Assembly (NCBI RefSeq): GCF_002742335.1 | Contig: NZ_MDGR01000007.1 | Coordinates: forward strand, 2,608,501-2,672,500 | Direction: 5' to 3' | Length of the DNA: 64,000 nucleotides | DNA from: Reichenbachiella sp. 5M10 | Lineage (GTDB): Bacteria > Bacteroidota > Bacteroidia > Cytophagales > Cyclobacteriaceae | Shown here: positions 49,304 to 57,805 of the stretch, piece after piece | Position numbering within the stretch: the first letter of the stretch is position 1 | How the letters are laid out: each line of letters opens with the position of its first letter | Position numbers and translations under genes: made by a program | The notes under the pieces: model-generated | Databases searched by the model: none | What the model was told of the DNA's origin: nothing | Seen by the model: only the letters and a program-made list of their open reading frames with translations

Positions 49304-49945
49304 TCACCCGACGATGGTGCGCGCACTTTTGTAGCCAGCATAGAAGCTCGGGTTGCTCCACTGAAACTGCAGCATGACCTTGTCCATCTTTTCGGTGAAG
49401 AGTCCCGAGATATCATCCATCAGCTCGTTGATACTTCGTTTGGCCAGATTAGTAGCCGTCATTTTGAGCCGTGGCAGGCCGACCGTCTCTCGGTAGTCAT
49501 CCACAGAGCTCGTCAGATCGGTGACCTGCGCTTCTGTGACACCATAGTCGACCAGTGCCGTCAAGTGCTCCGTGAGCAAGTCCGCCAAGTGACTGAGTCT
49601 CTCTGGCAGCTCCGTATCCCGCAGTTTGAGCACATCCGACTTGGTCAAGTAGGCGTTTTGATGCAGGTCATGATCATCAGAGACCATTGCATAGGCAGAC
49701 AGCGCCCCTGACAATACCGCCACCTTGTTGGAGATTTGCTCCTTGAGCACGTTCTTATCCTCCGTATAGCCCTTGGTACTTTCACCGACCCTTTTGAGTT
49801 GTTCTTTCATCCCTTGGATGAGTTCGTCTAGCGAAGCTTTGAAGGTATTGATGATCGGGATGGCAGACCAAGTGCCATTGTGTGTGTCGAGATAGTTTTG
49901 TGTCGACAAAGCCATCTGATAGCGATTCAGTGTATTCGCTTCCAT
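49304..49945 (-). CDS. hypothetical helical protein, 213 residues
   Basis: Unknown function. No signal peptide or membrane segment. Almost all helix by composition (long Leu, Lys, Glu, Asp stretches such as LDELIQGMKEQLKRVGESTKG and LSHLADLLTEHLTALVDYG), ending FYAGYKSARTIVG. The pattern of a four-to-six-helix bundle is common in Bacteroidota hypothetical proteins. It is convergent with the CRISPR array but has no R-x4-H HEPN motif and no transmembrane helix, so it is not Csx27 or Csx28. Its promoter would be in the region that carries the 21-bp tandem array. Whether it is linked to CRISPR is unknown. Confidence 0.8.
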   Translation of the reverse strand: MEANTLNRYQMALSTQNYLDTHNGTWSAIPIINTFKASLDELIQGMKEQLKRVGESTKGYTEDKNVLKEQISNKVAVLSGALSAYAMVSDDHDLHQNAYLTKSDVLKLRDTELPERLSHLADLLTEHLTALVDYGVTEAQVTDLTSSVDDYRETVGLPRLKMTATNLAKRSINELMDDISGLFTEKMDKVMLQFQWSNPSFYAGYKSARTIVG

Positions 49946-50411
49946 AAATTTAGTCTATTAAAAGGTGAACAAATAAATGGCAACCTATCCAACCTTGACT
50001 TTTCAGTCCTGACAAAACACTTCAAAATCCTGCCATTTTGCATACGCTCCCCTCCTCTATATCACTTCTTGCTCCTTCTCCGCCTCCCATCGCCTTGTTT
50101 CAGATTGCACTTTCTTTAGCTCAAATTGTAATTTCTCTATACGGAATTGTAATTTCTTTATCCCAATTTGTACTTTCTTTATACCAAAAACTTATTTCTT
50201 CTCCTTGATTTGTACTTTACATAGACACAATGGCAATATCTCCATACCAAATTACACATTACTCATACCCACTTGTACTTTCTCTAGATTCACACTTTAT
50301 TGGGGCACACATACCTCCCTCCGCTCTGCTGCGTGCATTGCATCTCTAGGGTAAACAATCTGTTAACCTCCAAGACAAACGAAATCACGAATCATCCTCT
50401 ATCTTCGCGGC
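49946..50411. other. 466-bp divergent control region
   Basis: Between the leftward helical-protein gene and the rightward ECF sigma gene. No open frame of note. The main content is the 21-bp tandem array at 50105-50293, listed separately. The rest is C/T-rich on the plus strand. Confidence 0.6.
50105..50293. repeat. nine 21-bp tandem units upstream of the ECF sigma gene
   Basis: Units start at 50105, 50126, 50147, 50168, 50189, 50210, 50231, 50252 and 50273, an unbroken 21-bp period. Each resembles TTGTACTTTC followed by TTTATACCAAA; unit 4 matches exactly, units 5, 7 and 8 are the most changed. Two helical turns per unit suggests repeated binding sites on one face. The unit has Bacteroidota promoter-like parts, since a TTG of one unit and the TAcTTT of the next fall about 21 bp apart, close to the -33 TTTG / -7 TAnnTTTG layout. 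It lies 118 bp before the ECF sigma start. Function is inference. Confidence 0.75.
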
Positions 50412-50999
50412 ATGCCTAGCGTAGCTGAATCAAAACTCATCGACGAATTGAATCATGGAGAAGTGCGTGCCCTCAACCAGTTGTTTGACGAGCACTTTGC
50501 TGCCATGATGCGCTGTGCCTATGCCCTGACCAAAAACAAAGAAGTATCCGAAGAACTGACCCAAGATGTATTCATCTCCCTCTGGAACAAACGCGGCAGC
50601 TTCCAACTAGACGGAGCCTTCAGGCCCTACCTCATCCAGGCCGTACGCTACCGCTGCTACACCCATTTCAAGCGAAGCATGCACCAAGAGGTCGTCGAGA
50701 TCGACCACATCAACACCCCGACATCCCACCACACAGCAGATATGGCACTACACTCCACCGATCTCAAGGACGGGATCGCGCTAGCGCTCTCAGCACTGCC
50801 CGACAAGACCAAAGCAGTGTTCTTGATGAGTCGAGAGGACGAACTCTCCAACCAAGAAATCGCTCAACTCCTAGGCATCTCCCTCAAAACCGTCGAATAC
50901 CACATGGGCAAAGCCCTAAAAACCCTCAAACAAAACCTCACCCACATGGGATTCTTCACCCTATGGTTCGCCATGCTACTCCCCCCACTCCTCACCTAA
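50412..50999 (+). CDS. ECF-type RNA polymerase sigma factor
   Basis: Extracytoplasmic-function sigma factor of the FecI-like group, which directs polymerase to a surface-uptake operon. Region 2 (residues 20-90: LFDEHFAAMMRCAYALTKN, EELTQDVFISLWNKR, RPYLIQAVRYRCYTHFKRS) binds the -10 element; region 4 (residues 125-185: ALSALPDKTKAVFLMSREDELSNQEIAQLLGISLKTVEYHMGKAL) is a helix-turn-helix. The 195-residue length is typical. An FecR anti-sigma, a TonB receptor and a DUF4249 lipoprotein follow, a standard Bacteroidota surface-signalling set. The C-terminus ends with a hydrophobic tail (FFTLWFAMLLPPLLT) that is not part of the sigma domains. Confidence 0.94.
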   Translation: MPSVAESKLIDELNHGEVRALNQLFDEHFAAMMRCAYALTKNKEVSEELTQDVFISLWNKRGSFQLDGAFRPYLIQAVRYRCYTHFKRSMHQEVVEIDHINTPTSHHTADMALHSTDLKDGIALALSALPDKTKAVFLMSREDELSNQEIAQLLGISLKTVEYHMGKALKTLKQNLTHMGFFTLWFAMLLPPLLT

Positions 51000-51376
51000 C
51001 CTTCTCAATTCTTGTCTTTTGAACCTCCCCCCAATTTGCCCCAGCCTAGGACAGTCCATTTTCAACCCTTGGGATTGTCGGGCCTCATTTATTTTAGGTT
51101 TCTGGATGATAAAATCAGAGTAGAATAAAAAGCTGTCTGAGCCCGAAAGCGAAGCACTTCGGGTGAGTTCCTTTTTATTCCTGATTTCCTTAGACAGGAG
51201 CCGTCAAGAAATAAATACAGCCCTAGATTTTTGCCTACTTTTCATCCATGGAAAAGTAGGAACCCATCTTGGTTCTCAAATCTTGGCTCTTGGCTCTCTC
51301 ACATCTTGATTCTAAAAAATCTCACCACTTTTTTCATCTTCTCACTAGGGTCGATCCCAGATCAGGTTACTGATAG
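51000..51376. other. 377-bp spacer between ECF sigma and FecR genes with a large palindrome
   Basis: No gene. It holds a nested inverted repeat: GAATAAAAAG (51123-51132) against CTTTTTATTC (51171-51180), with an inner CCCGAA (51142-51147) and TTCGGG (51158-51163). An alternative pairing is CTGTCT (51133-51138) with AGACAG (51192-51197). This could be a terminator or attenuator between the two genes, or a dispersed palindromic element. Confidence 0.6.
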
Positions 51377-52393
51377 ATGAAACCATACACTATTGACCCC
51401 ATGCAGGATCATCATTGGCAACTGATCGCCAAGCAACTCAAAGGAGAACTCACGCCCTCAGAGCAAGACGAGTGGCAAGAATGGCTCGATGAAAACGAGA
51501 CCCATCAGACCCAATACGAACAGGCCAAAACCCTGTGGCAAGAAAAGAATGAAGATAGCCACCTGAGCGATGCGCAGTTTCTACAGCGTATCCAGTCCGA
51601 CCCGGCACTCGCCTGGCAGGGCATCATGTCTCAGATCGACACACCGCAGCGCCAGCGCACCAGCTATGCATGGATCTACCGAGTAGCTGCTGTAGTCGCA
51701 CTAGCGCTGGGACTAGGATGGGCGTCCCTGCATTACACCACGGACCTCCTCTCCGACCAGACACGCATCCAGACTAGCGACGGCACAGACTCCACGTACC
51801 TCCCTGACAGCACCAGAGTCTGGCTCAACAAACACTCGACCATCACCTACGGGGATTTCAAGGGAGAGACCAGAGAGGTCACCCTTGACGGGGAAGCTTT
51901 CTTTGAGGTGACGCGCGACGAACACAAGCCCTTCATCGTGACAACCAACCACGCCAAAATCCAGGTACTGGGCACCTCGTTCAACATCAATTCGCGTGGT
52001 GCACGCACCGATGAGAGCCTCACGGTCGCCAGTGGCAAGGTCGCCTACTCTCCTCTAGAGGAGCCGCAGCACCGTATCGAACTCATCCAAAACGAGCACG
52101 CCATACTCAACCCCCACACAGGCGCTCCCATCAAACAAAAGATGGACCGCAATTTCCTAGCATGGAAATCAGGCATACTCCGCTTCGAAAACGACGCACT
52201 CAGCCATGTACAAGACGTGCTCAGCCACTACTACGGCATGACTATCCATATCCCGGACCCAGTCATCCGAGACAAACGATTGACGGCTACATTCAAACAG
52301 ATGACTGTGGACGAGTCGATCCAAGTGATCTGCAACCTCTACGGGCTCCAAAAAACTCAACAAGACAACACCATCACACTAACCAAAAAATAA
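51377..52393 (+). CDS. FecR-family anti-sigma factor
   Basis: Inner-membrane anti-sigma factor that holds the ECF sigma and releases it when the TonB receptor is bound. N-terminal cytoplasmic part (residues 1-85; HWQLIAKQLKGELTPSEQDEWQEWLDENETHQTQY), one membrane segment (about residues 97-113, VAAVVALALGLGWASL), then a periplasmic FecR domain (TSDGTDSTYLPDSTRVWLNKHSTITY, REVTLDGEAFFEVTRDEHKPF, VLGTSFNIN) and a C-terminal domain (RLTATFKQMTVDESIQVICN). The length of 338 residues is usual. It ends 9 bp before the TonB receptor gene. Confidence 0.95.
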   Translation: MKPYTIDPMQDHHWQLIAKQLKGELTPSEQDEWQEWLDENETHQTQYEQAKTLWQEKNEDSHLSDAQFLQRIQSDPALAWQGIMSQIDTPQRQRTSYAWIYRVAAVVALALGLGWASLHYTTDLLSDQTRIQTSDGTDSTYLPDSTRVWLNKHSTITYGDFKGETREVTLDGEAFFEVTRDEHKPFIVTTNHAKIQVLGTSFNINSRGARTDESLTVASGKVAYSPLEEPQHRIELIQNEHAILNPHTGAPIKQKMDRNFLAWKSGILRFENDALSHVQDVLSHYYGMTIHIPDPVIRDKRLTATFKQMTVDESIQVICNLYGLQKTQQDNTITLTKK

Positions 52394-52402
52394 CCCCACT
52401 AC

Positions 52403-55057
52403 ATGCAACTCAAATCAAGACATCGACTAGTCACATCGCCTAGGATCATCAGTCTGTGCCTGTGTCTACTCTCTATGAGCCATTGGGCCATGAGCCAAAC
52501 AGAAGATACCGGCCAGTTGACCGTCTCCATCGAGCGCTCGCACCAGACCGTAGGCACCGTGCTCCAAGAGCTCATCGCTAGCACGGACATGAATATAGCC
52601 TACGAAGAAAACACCCTCGACATGCAACGCACCGTCAAACTACCTCCTCCGGGCCAAAGGGACATCACTGCCATAATGGATGCCGTCGTGCTGGCTACTG
52701 GCACAGACTATCAGATCGTCGGCAAGCAAATTCTCATTCTGAAAAAAAACACCTCAACCAGCCACTCAGCCAAATACACCCTCAGCGGACAAGTATCCGA
52801 TGCACAAACGGGCGAAGACCTGATCGGAGCGACAGTACGCATCGTAGGACAATCTCTCGGCGTAGTGACCAATGTATACGGGTTCTACTCCCTGACTCTC
52901 CCCGCTGGCACCTATGAGGTCAGCTGCAACTTCGTCGGCTTCAAGGAGCAAATCGTCACCGTCGACCTCACCTCCAACACCTCCCAAAAATTTGAACTCA
53001 GCGAAAACAACGAGGTACTAGAAGAAGTCGTCGTATTGGCCAATCGAGAGGAGGACATCAACGTGACCTCTACCGAGATGGGTGCCGATGAGGTCAGCAT
53101 CGATGTAGTCAAGAAACTCCCGGCTCTCTTCGGAGAAGTAGACATCATCAAGACCATCCAACTCCTGCCGGGTGTCAAGGTCGTAGGCGAAGGAGGCTCG
53201 GGCTTCTACGTCCGTGGAGGCAATGTCGATCAAAACCTCGTGCTACTTGATGAGGCCCCCATCTACAATGCCTCACACCTTTTGGGCTTCTTTTCGGCAT
53301 TCAACCCTGAGTCGGTCAAGGACATGAAGCTCTACAAGGGTGCCATCCCTGCACAGTACGGTGGGCGCTTGTCCTCAGTGCTGGACATCCGCATGAAGGA
53401 CGGCAACTCCAAACAGTGGACAGCTGCAGGAGGAATCGGCACCATGATGACACGCTTGGCAGTAGAAGGCCCCGTCACATCCAAAGGGTCCATCATGATA
53501 GCTGGGCGCAGATCCTATTTGGACACCTTCGCCAAGGTAGCCAACTGGGCACAAGGCAAAGAGGTCAATAGCGAGCAGCAGTTCTACTTCTATGACCTCA
53601 ACGCCAAAGCCAACTACCGCATCAATGACAACAACAGGCTCTTCGCTTCGGGCTACTTCGGCAGAGACGTGATCGCTACCGAAATCAACAGCGACATGAA
53701 GATCAATGTAGATTGGGGCAACAGTACGGCTACTCTGAGATGGAACCACCTGTTCGGCCCGCGGTTGTTTTCCAATGTCACCTACTACTACAGCAACTAC
53801 GACTATGGTCTCGATTTCAACGAAGAAGTCTCCCGGTTTTTGTGGGATTCCAACCTGCAAGAGCATAGCCTCAAACTGGACTTTGGAGCCTACCTCAATC
53901 CTAACAACACCCTGAAATTTGGCCTACAGACCATACAGCACGCCATCGCTCCAGGCAATATCAAAACCTTCGAAGCAGACGGCACAGTCGACTCGCACGA
54001 CTTGCAAAAAAACAAATCCTATGAATCAGCAGCCTACGTGAGCAACGAACAAGTCTTGACTCCCAAAATCAAACTGGACTATGGACTCAGAGTCTCCAAC
54101 TTTCAAAACATCGGGCCACAAGAAGTATACACCCTAGACCAAAACTATGAGGTCGTAGATACAGTACGGCATGGAAGTGGCTCCTACAACAGCTATTGGA
54201 ACCTCGAACCTCGAGTAGCTGCTCGCTACCAAATCAACAGCTCGAGTTCGGTCAAAGCGAGCTACAACCGCACCTCTCAATACATCCAGCTGGCCTCCAA
54301 CGGCAACTTCTCCTCCCCTTTCGACATTTGGTTTTCGAGTACAGAGCAGATCAAACCACAGCTAGCAGACCAGTACTCTATAGGGTACTTCAAAAACTTC
54401 AAGGAGAATACCTTCGAAGCATCGGTAGAGGTCTACTACAAAGACCTCCAAAACTCCATTGATTTCAAAGATCACGCAGAGTTGCTCTTCAACGAAAACC
54501 TGGAAGGCGAACTCAGAGTCGGTGAAGCCAGAGCGTATGGGGTAGAATTATTGATTCGAAAAAACGTAGGCAAACTCACCGGATGGATAGGCTACACCCT
54601 ATCCAAGGTAGAGAAGAAAATACCTACCATCAATGATGGCAACTGGTACAATGCCAAGTTTGACAAACCCAACGATCTCTCCATCGTAGCAGTATATGAC
54701 ATCACTCCGCATATATCCCTCGGGGGTAGCTTCGTATACTCTACGGGCGGGGCGGTCACCTTCCCGACCGGGCGATACTACTTTGGCGGAGCTGCCGTAC
54801 CGGTGTATTCCGAACGAAACGGCGAACGACTGCCGGATTACCATAGGTTGGATGCATCTGTGACCATGCGCAGCAAAAAGAACGACAACCGAAGGTTCAA
54901 ATCCGAGTGGGTATTTAGTGTCTACAACGTCTACAACCGAAAGAATGCCTTCAGCATCAGTTTCCAACAGGAACCCGACAACCCCACCGGCACTTACGCC
55001 GAGAAGAGTGCCATCTTCGGCATCATCCCATCCATCACCTACAACGTCAGATTCTAA
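52403..55057 (+). CDS. STN-domain TonB-dependent receptor
   Basis: Outer-membrane TonB receptor of the signalling type. Signal peptide to about residue 31. An STN (secretin/TonB N-terminal) domain near residues 35-115 (LTVSIERSHQTVGTVLQELIASTDMNIAYEENTL through TDYQIVGKQILILKK) is the part that contacts the FecR anti-sigma. Then a carboxypeptidase-regulatory-like domain (YTLSGQVSDAQTGEDLIGATVRIVG, GVVTNVYGFYSLTLP), TonB box region, a plug (IKTIQLLPGVKVVGEGGSGFYVRGGNVDQNLVLLDEAPIYN, QYGGRLSSVLDIRMKDGN), and a 22-strand-type barrel ending ITYNVRF with the usual terminal aromatic. The length of 884 residues is normal. With the ECF sigma and FecR upstream and DUF4249 downstream this is a regulated uptake system; the ligand is unknown. 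Confidence 0.95.
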   Translation: MQLKSRHRLVTSPRIISLCLCLLSMSHWAMSQTEDTGQLTVSIERSHQTVGTVLQELIASTDMNIAYEENTLDMQRTVKLPPPGQRDITAIMDAVVLATGTDYQIVGKQILILKKNTSTSHSAKYTLSGQVSDAQTGEDLIGATVRIVGQSLGVVTNVYGFYSLTLPAGTYEVSCNFVGFKEQIVTVDLTSNTSQKFELSENNEVLEEVVVLANREEDINVTSTEMGADEVSIDVVKKLPALFGEVDIIKTIQLLPGVKVVGEGGSGFYVRGGNVDQNLVLLDEAPIYNASHLLGFFSAFNPESVKDMKLYKGAIPAQYGGRLSSVLDIRMKDGNSKQWTAAGGIGTMMTRLAVEGPVTSKGSIMIAGRRSYLDTFAKVANWAQGKEVNSEQQFYFYDLNAKANYRINDNNRLFASGYFGRDVIATEINSDMKINVDWGNSTATLRWNHLFGPRLFSNVTYYYSNYDYGLDFNEEVSRFLWDSNLQEHSLKLDFGAYLNPNNTLKFGLQTIQHAIAPGNIKTFEADGTVDSHDLQKNKSYESAAYVSNEQVLTPKIKLDYGLRVSNFQNIGPQEVYTLDQNYEVVDTVRHGSGSYNSYWNLEPRVAARYQINSSSSVKASYNRTSQYIQLASNGNFSSPFDIWFSSTEQIKPQLADQYSIGYFKNFKENTFEASVEVYYKDLQNSIDFKDHAELLFNENLEGELRVGEARAYGVELLIRKNVGKLTGWIGYTLSKVEKKIPTINDGNWYNAKFDKPNDLSIVAVYDITPHISLGGSFVYSTGGAVTFPTGRYYFGGAAVPVYSERNGERLPDYHRLDASVTMRSKKNDNRRFKSEWVFSVYNVYNRKNAFSISFQQEPDNPTGTYAEKSAIFGIIPSITYNVRF

Positions 55058-55062
55058 TCCCC

Positions 55063-55926
55063 ATGAGAAACACAACAAATACCATCATCGCTCTGATCCT
55101 AGCTTGGACCATGACGTCATGCTACTACGACAGGATCGACCTTGATCTCAATACCGAAGATCCCAAACTGGCCGTCGAGGCGTGGATCACAGATCTCGAC
55201 GAACCACAGTACATCGAGCTGAGCCGAACAGTCAACTACCTCGGTGAGCAAGACATAGATCATGTCACAGAAGCTATCGTCACGCTCAACGACGAAGTGG
55301 AAGATATCGCACTCGTCCAGCAAGAAGAAGGCAAATACTACCTGCCGGATGACTGGCAGCCTAGACTCGGCAATCTCTACACCCTCACCATCCTCCTGGA
55401 CGGAGAGACATACAGCGCCAGCGAAACCATGCGCGTCTGTCCAGAGATAGAAAATCCATACTCCGAACTGGAAGATTTCGAGACGCTATTTGACGACCAG
55501 AGTTATGACGAAGACACATACAAAATCACATTTAGTTTCCAAGACTCACTCGGATTGGGAGATGGATACTATCTCATTGACTACCTAAAGGGATCCCTCT
55601 CAGGCGACAGCATCATCAATGGCGCAGTAACAAACGATCGCTTTTTTGATGGAGAGTATCAATTGGACGTCAGTGTGACCTCATCCGAGCGACCGTTTTT
55701 TCTCGATGACGAAGCGGTAGTAGAACTGCATGCTATTGGCAAGGAAGCTACCTTATACATCTCAGATCTAAACAGTGAGGCATTTGGTGGTGCGGACCCA
55801 TTCGCGGGACCTCCTGCCAACCTACGTACCAACATCAGCAACGGGGCAGTAGGCTACTTCATCATCGGAGGAGCTCACAGGACAATTGTCCCCGTAGAAG
55901 AACCTGAAGAAAGTGCCACACCCTAA
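55063..55926 (+). CDS. DUF4249-family lipoprotein
   Basis: Outer-membrane lipoprotein of unknown function that regularly sits beside TonB receptors of this type in Bacteroidota. Signal peptide with lipobox MTSC (Cys near residue 19). The DUF4249 start motif is present (LAVEAWITDLDEPQYIELSRTVNYLGE), with AIVTLNDEVEDI, YYLPDDWQPRLGNLYTLTILLDGETYSA and a C-terminal NISNGAVGYFIIGG. It starts 5 bp after the receptor gene, so it is probably the receptor's surface partner. The length of 287 residues is typical. Confidence 0.92.
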   Translation: MRNTTNTIIALILAWTMTSCYYDRIDLDLNTEDPKLAVEAWITDLDEPQYIELSRTVNYLGEQDIDHVTEAIVTLNDEVEDIALVQQEEGKYYLPDDWQPRLGNLYTLTILLDGETYSASETMRVCPEIENPYSELEDFETLFDDQSYDEDTYKITFSFQDSLGLGDGYYLIDYLKGSLSGDSIINGAVTNDRFFDGEYQLDVSVTSSERPFFLDDEAVVELHAIGKEATLYISDLNSEAFGGADPFAGPPANLRTNISNGAVGYFIIGGAHRTIVPVEEPEESATP

Positions 55927-55992
55927 AAGCCTTGAATAAAAACAATAAAAGGCGATTTATAGTGAGTATCAATCAAACCCAGGGATAAAAAG

Positions 55993-56037
55993 AAAGACCT
56001 TAGTTGCTAGACAAATCACCTAGCAGCTAAGGTCTTT
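55993..56037. terminator. bidirectional terminator
   Basis: An 18-bp stem beginning AAAGACCTTAG with one wobble pair, with T-rich tails on both strands, between the convergent DUF4249 and MscS genes. Confidence 0.8.
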
Positions 56038-56095
56038 TCAACGATCATGGAGAAAGCCCCATGATTTTGAATAGTTTCTAGCGTCTAAATACTAG

Positions 56096-56914
56096 TTACT
56101 TATTATGCACATGCACATCCATTTGTGGGAATGGAATATTGAGTCCTTCTTTGTTGAAGGCATTGTATACATTTTCGTTCATCGCGAAGAGCACATCCCA
56201 GTAGTCTACTGACTCTAGCCAGATACGCAGCTTCAGATTGACCGAGCTATCACCCAGCGAATCTACCATCACTTCCGGAGCGATTCCTTCCTCTTTGAGG
56301 ATGCGTTCGTCTGCATTGGCCAGGCCTAAGAGCACCTCACGTCCCTTGTCCACGCTATCACCATAGCCGATCCCAAATGTAAAGTCAATTCTACGACGCG
56401 GCTCGGTAGAGAAATTGGTCATCGATCCAGTCGCCAATCCACCGTTGGGGATGATGATGGTCTTGTTGTCCGGAGTCTTGAGTATCGTATTGAATATCTG
56501 TATCGCAGAGACTGTCCCCATGTACCCCTGTGCATCGATGAAATCTCCGACTTTGTAGGGTTTGAACAACAGAATCATGACACCACCCGCGAAATTTTGG
56601 AGTGTACCTGACAGAGCCAAACCCACAGCCACACCCGCAGCCCCTAGCAAGGCCACAAAAGAGGTCATCTCGATACCTATCATCCCTAGCACACTGATGA
56701 TCAGAACCGCACGCAGCAAAATAGAAATCAAACTGAGTACAAAAGTCGTCAAAGACGGGTCCAAATTGCGCTTTTTCATCACAGAGGTCACCCCCGACAT
56801 GAGCATTTTGATCACCCACGAACCGATCAATAGCACGACGATGGCTCCTACCAACTTCGGACCATAATCAATCGCCTTTTCGTACAACTGGGAGATTATT
56901 TCTTCTACCTTCAT
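56096..56914 (-). CDS. small-conductance mechanosensitive channel (MscS family)
   Basis: Inner-membrane channel that opens under membrane tension to release solutes on osmotic downshock. Three membrane helices: about residues 18-40 (LVGAIVVLLIGSWVIKML), 57-80 and 85-110. TM3 is the pore helix, with the Gly/Ala pattern GAAGVAVGLALSGTLQNFAGGVMILLF, followed by the MscS beta domain FKPYKVGDFIDAQGYMGTVSAIQIFNTILKTPDNKTIIIPNGGL and C-terminal alpha/beta domain. The length of 272 residues matches the short MscS type. It ends near the terminator it shares with DUF4249. Confidence 0.95.
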   Translation of the reverse strand: MKVEEIISQLYEKAIDYGPKLVGAIVVLLIGSWVIKMLMSGVTSVMKKRNLDPSLTTFVLSLISILLRAVLIISVLGMIGIEMTSFVALLGAAGVAVGLALSGTLQNFAGGVMILLFKPYKVGDFIDAQGYMGTVSAIQIFNTILKTPDNKTIIIPNGGLATGSMTNFSTEPRRRIDFTFGIGYGDSVDKGREVLLGLANADERILKEEGIAPEVMVDSLGDSSVNLKLRIWLESVDYWDVLFAMNENVYNAFNKEGLNIPFPQMDVHVHNK

Positions 56915-56938
56915 ATTTTAGATTAGTTTAGTTTTTAC

Positions 56939-56965
56939 AAAAAAAAGGAGTCCCTAAGAACTCCT
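56939..56965 (-). terminator. terminator after the DsbA-family gene
   Basis: AGGAGT/ACTCCT stem with a run of As on the plus strand that reads as Ts on the minus strand, between the DsbA-family and MscS genes, so the two are probably separate units. Confidence 0.7.
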
Positions 56966-56998
56966 GTAATTTTCGTCATTTTGCTTCTCTATCCAAAA

Positions 56999-57706
56999 TC
57001 AATTGGCCAATATCTGCACCATTCTTTGCTTCATCGTATCATAATCCGAATAGCCCATACTCACTGCGATGTACTCCTCTCCTTTGTGAACAACGATCGC
57101 TGGGAATCCACGCACCCCCATCTGCTGAGATTTGGCAAAATCCTGATAGGTCAACTGCTTGTATCCATCGGAGAGATACAGCGGCTCGAAGGCCTGGTAG
57201 TCGATCTCCAGTTCGGTACACGCTTGCTCCAGAGCCACAGGGTCTGTGATGTTGATATTCTCTGCATAAAACATCTCCTGTAGCCGTTCATAAAATGTCC
57301 ACTCCTTCTCTGGAGCGAGATCACGAACTACACGTACCGCACGAGCAGGTGGCTCGGTATCATAGTCAAAATCCTCTCTTTCGAAAAAATCATAATCAAA
57401 TGGCTGACCTGACGCATCATGGACATGCCCCCAGTGTGTACGGAGCATGTCTCTAAACTCCTGTGTCCATTCTTCTCCTCCACCTGGCCTGAGACCTCCC
57501 AGTACCAGTTCAAAATCCAACACCTCTGCGTACTCTTCTTTGAGTCGGTTCAAGTGATTGCCTATCCCATAGCACCACGAGCACATCGCATCTCCAAAAT
57601 ACATCAAAGTGGCCTTGGAGGCTGGTGACTCCTCGACCGTCACTGTCTTTGGTTCCTCTCCTCTTGGCACTTCACAGACCCCATCGTCACAATTCAATTC
57701 ACTCAT
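56999..57706 (-). CDS. DsbA-family (FrnE-like) thioredoxin-fold protein
   Basis: Thiol-disulfide oxidoreductase-like protein of the DsbA/FrnE group. I start at ATG 57706 (MSELNCDDGVCEVPRGEE) because the 12 residues before it are not conserved-looking. There is no signal peptide, so it is cytoplasmic. Active-site CxxC is Cys-Ser-Trp-Cys in FGDAMCSWCYGIGN, and the cis-Pro loop is GVRGFPAIVVHKGE. The inserted helical domain is normal for the family. The length of 235 residues fits. A redox or chaperone role is inferred from the motif. Confidence 0.9.
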   Translation of the reverse strand: MSELNCDDGVCEVPRGEEPKTVTVEESPASKATLMYFGDAMCSWCYGIGNHLNRLKEEYAEVLDFELVLGGLRPGGGEEWTQEFRDMLRTHWGHVHDASGQPFDYDFFEREDFDYDTEPPARAVRVVRDLAPEKEWTFYERLQEMFYAENINITDPVALEQACTELEIDYQAFEPLYLSDGYKQLTYQDFAKSQQMGVRGFPAIVVHKGEEYIAVSMGYSDYDTMKQRMVQILAN

Positions 57707-57805
57707 ATTTTTACTTTTTTTATGGAAAACAATCCAAAGCATGAAATGTTCCCTCGGCTTGTAATATTTTAGCTAATTCAACAACTAAACGGAAAAGAAC
57801 CCTAA

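Noticed and set aside
49304-49945. 213-residue neighbour as Csx27 or Csx28
   Set aside because: No membrane helix and no R-x4-H motif, and it is transcribed toward the array.
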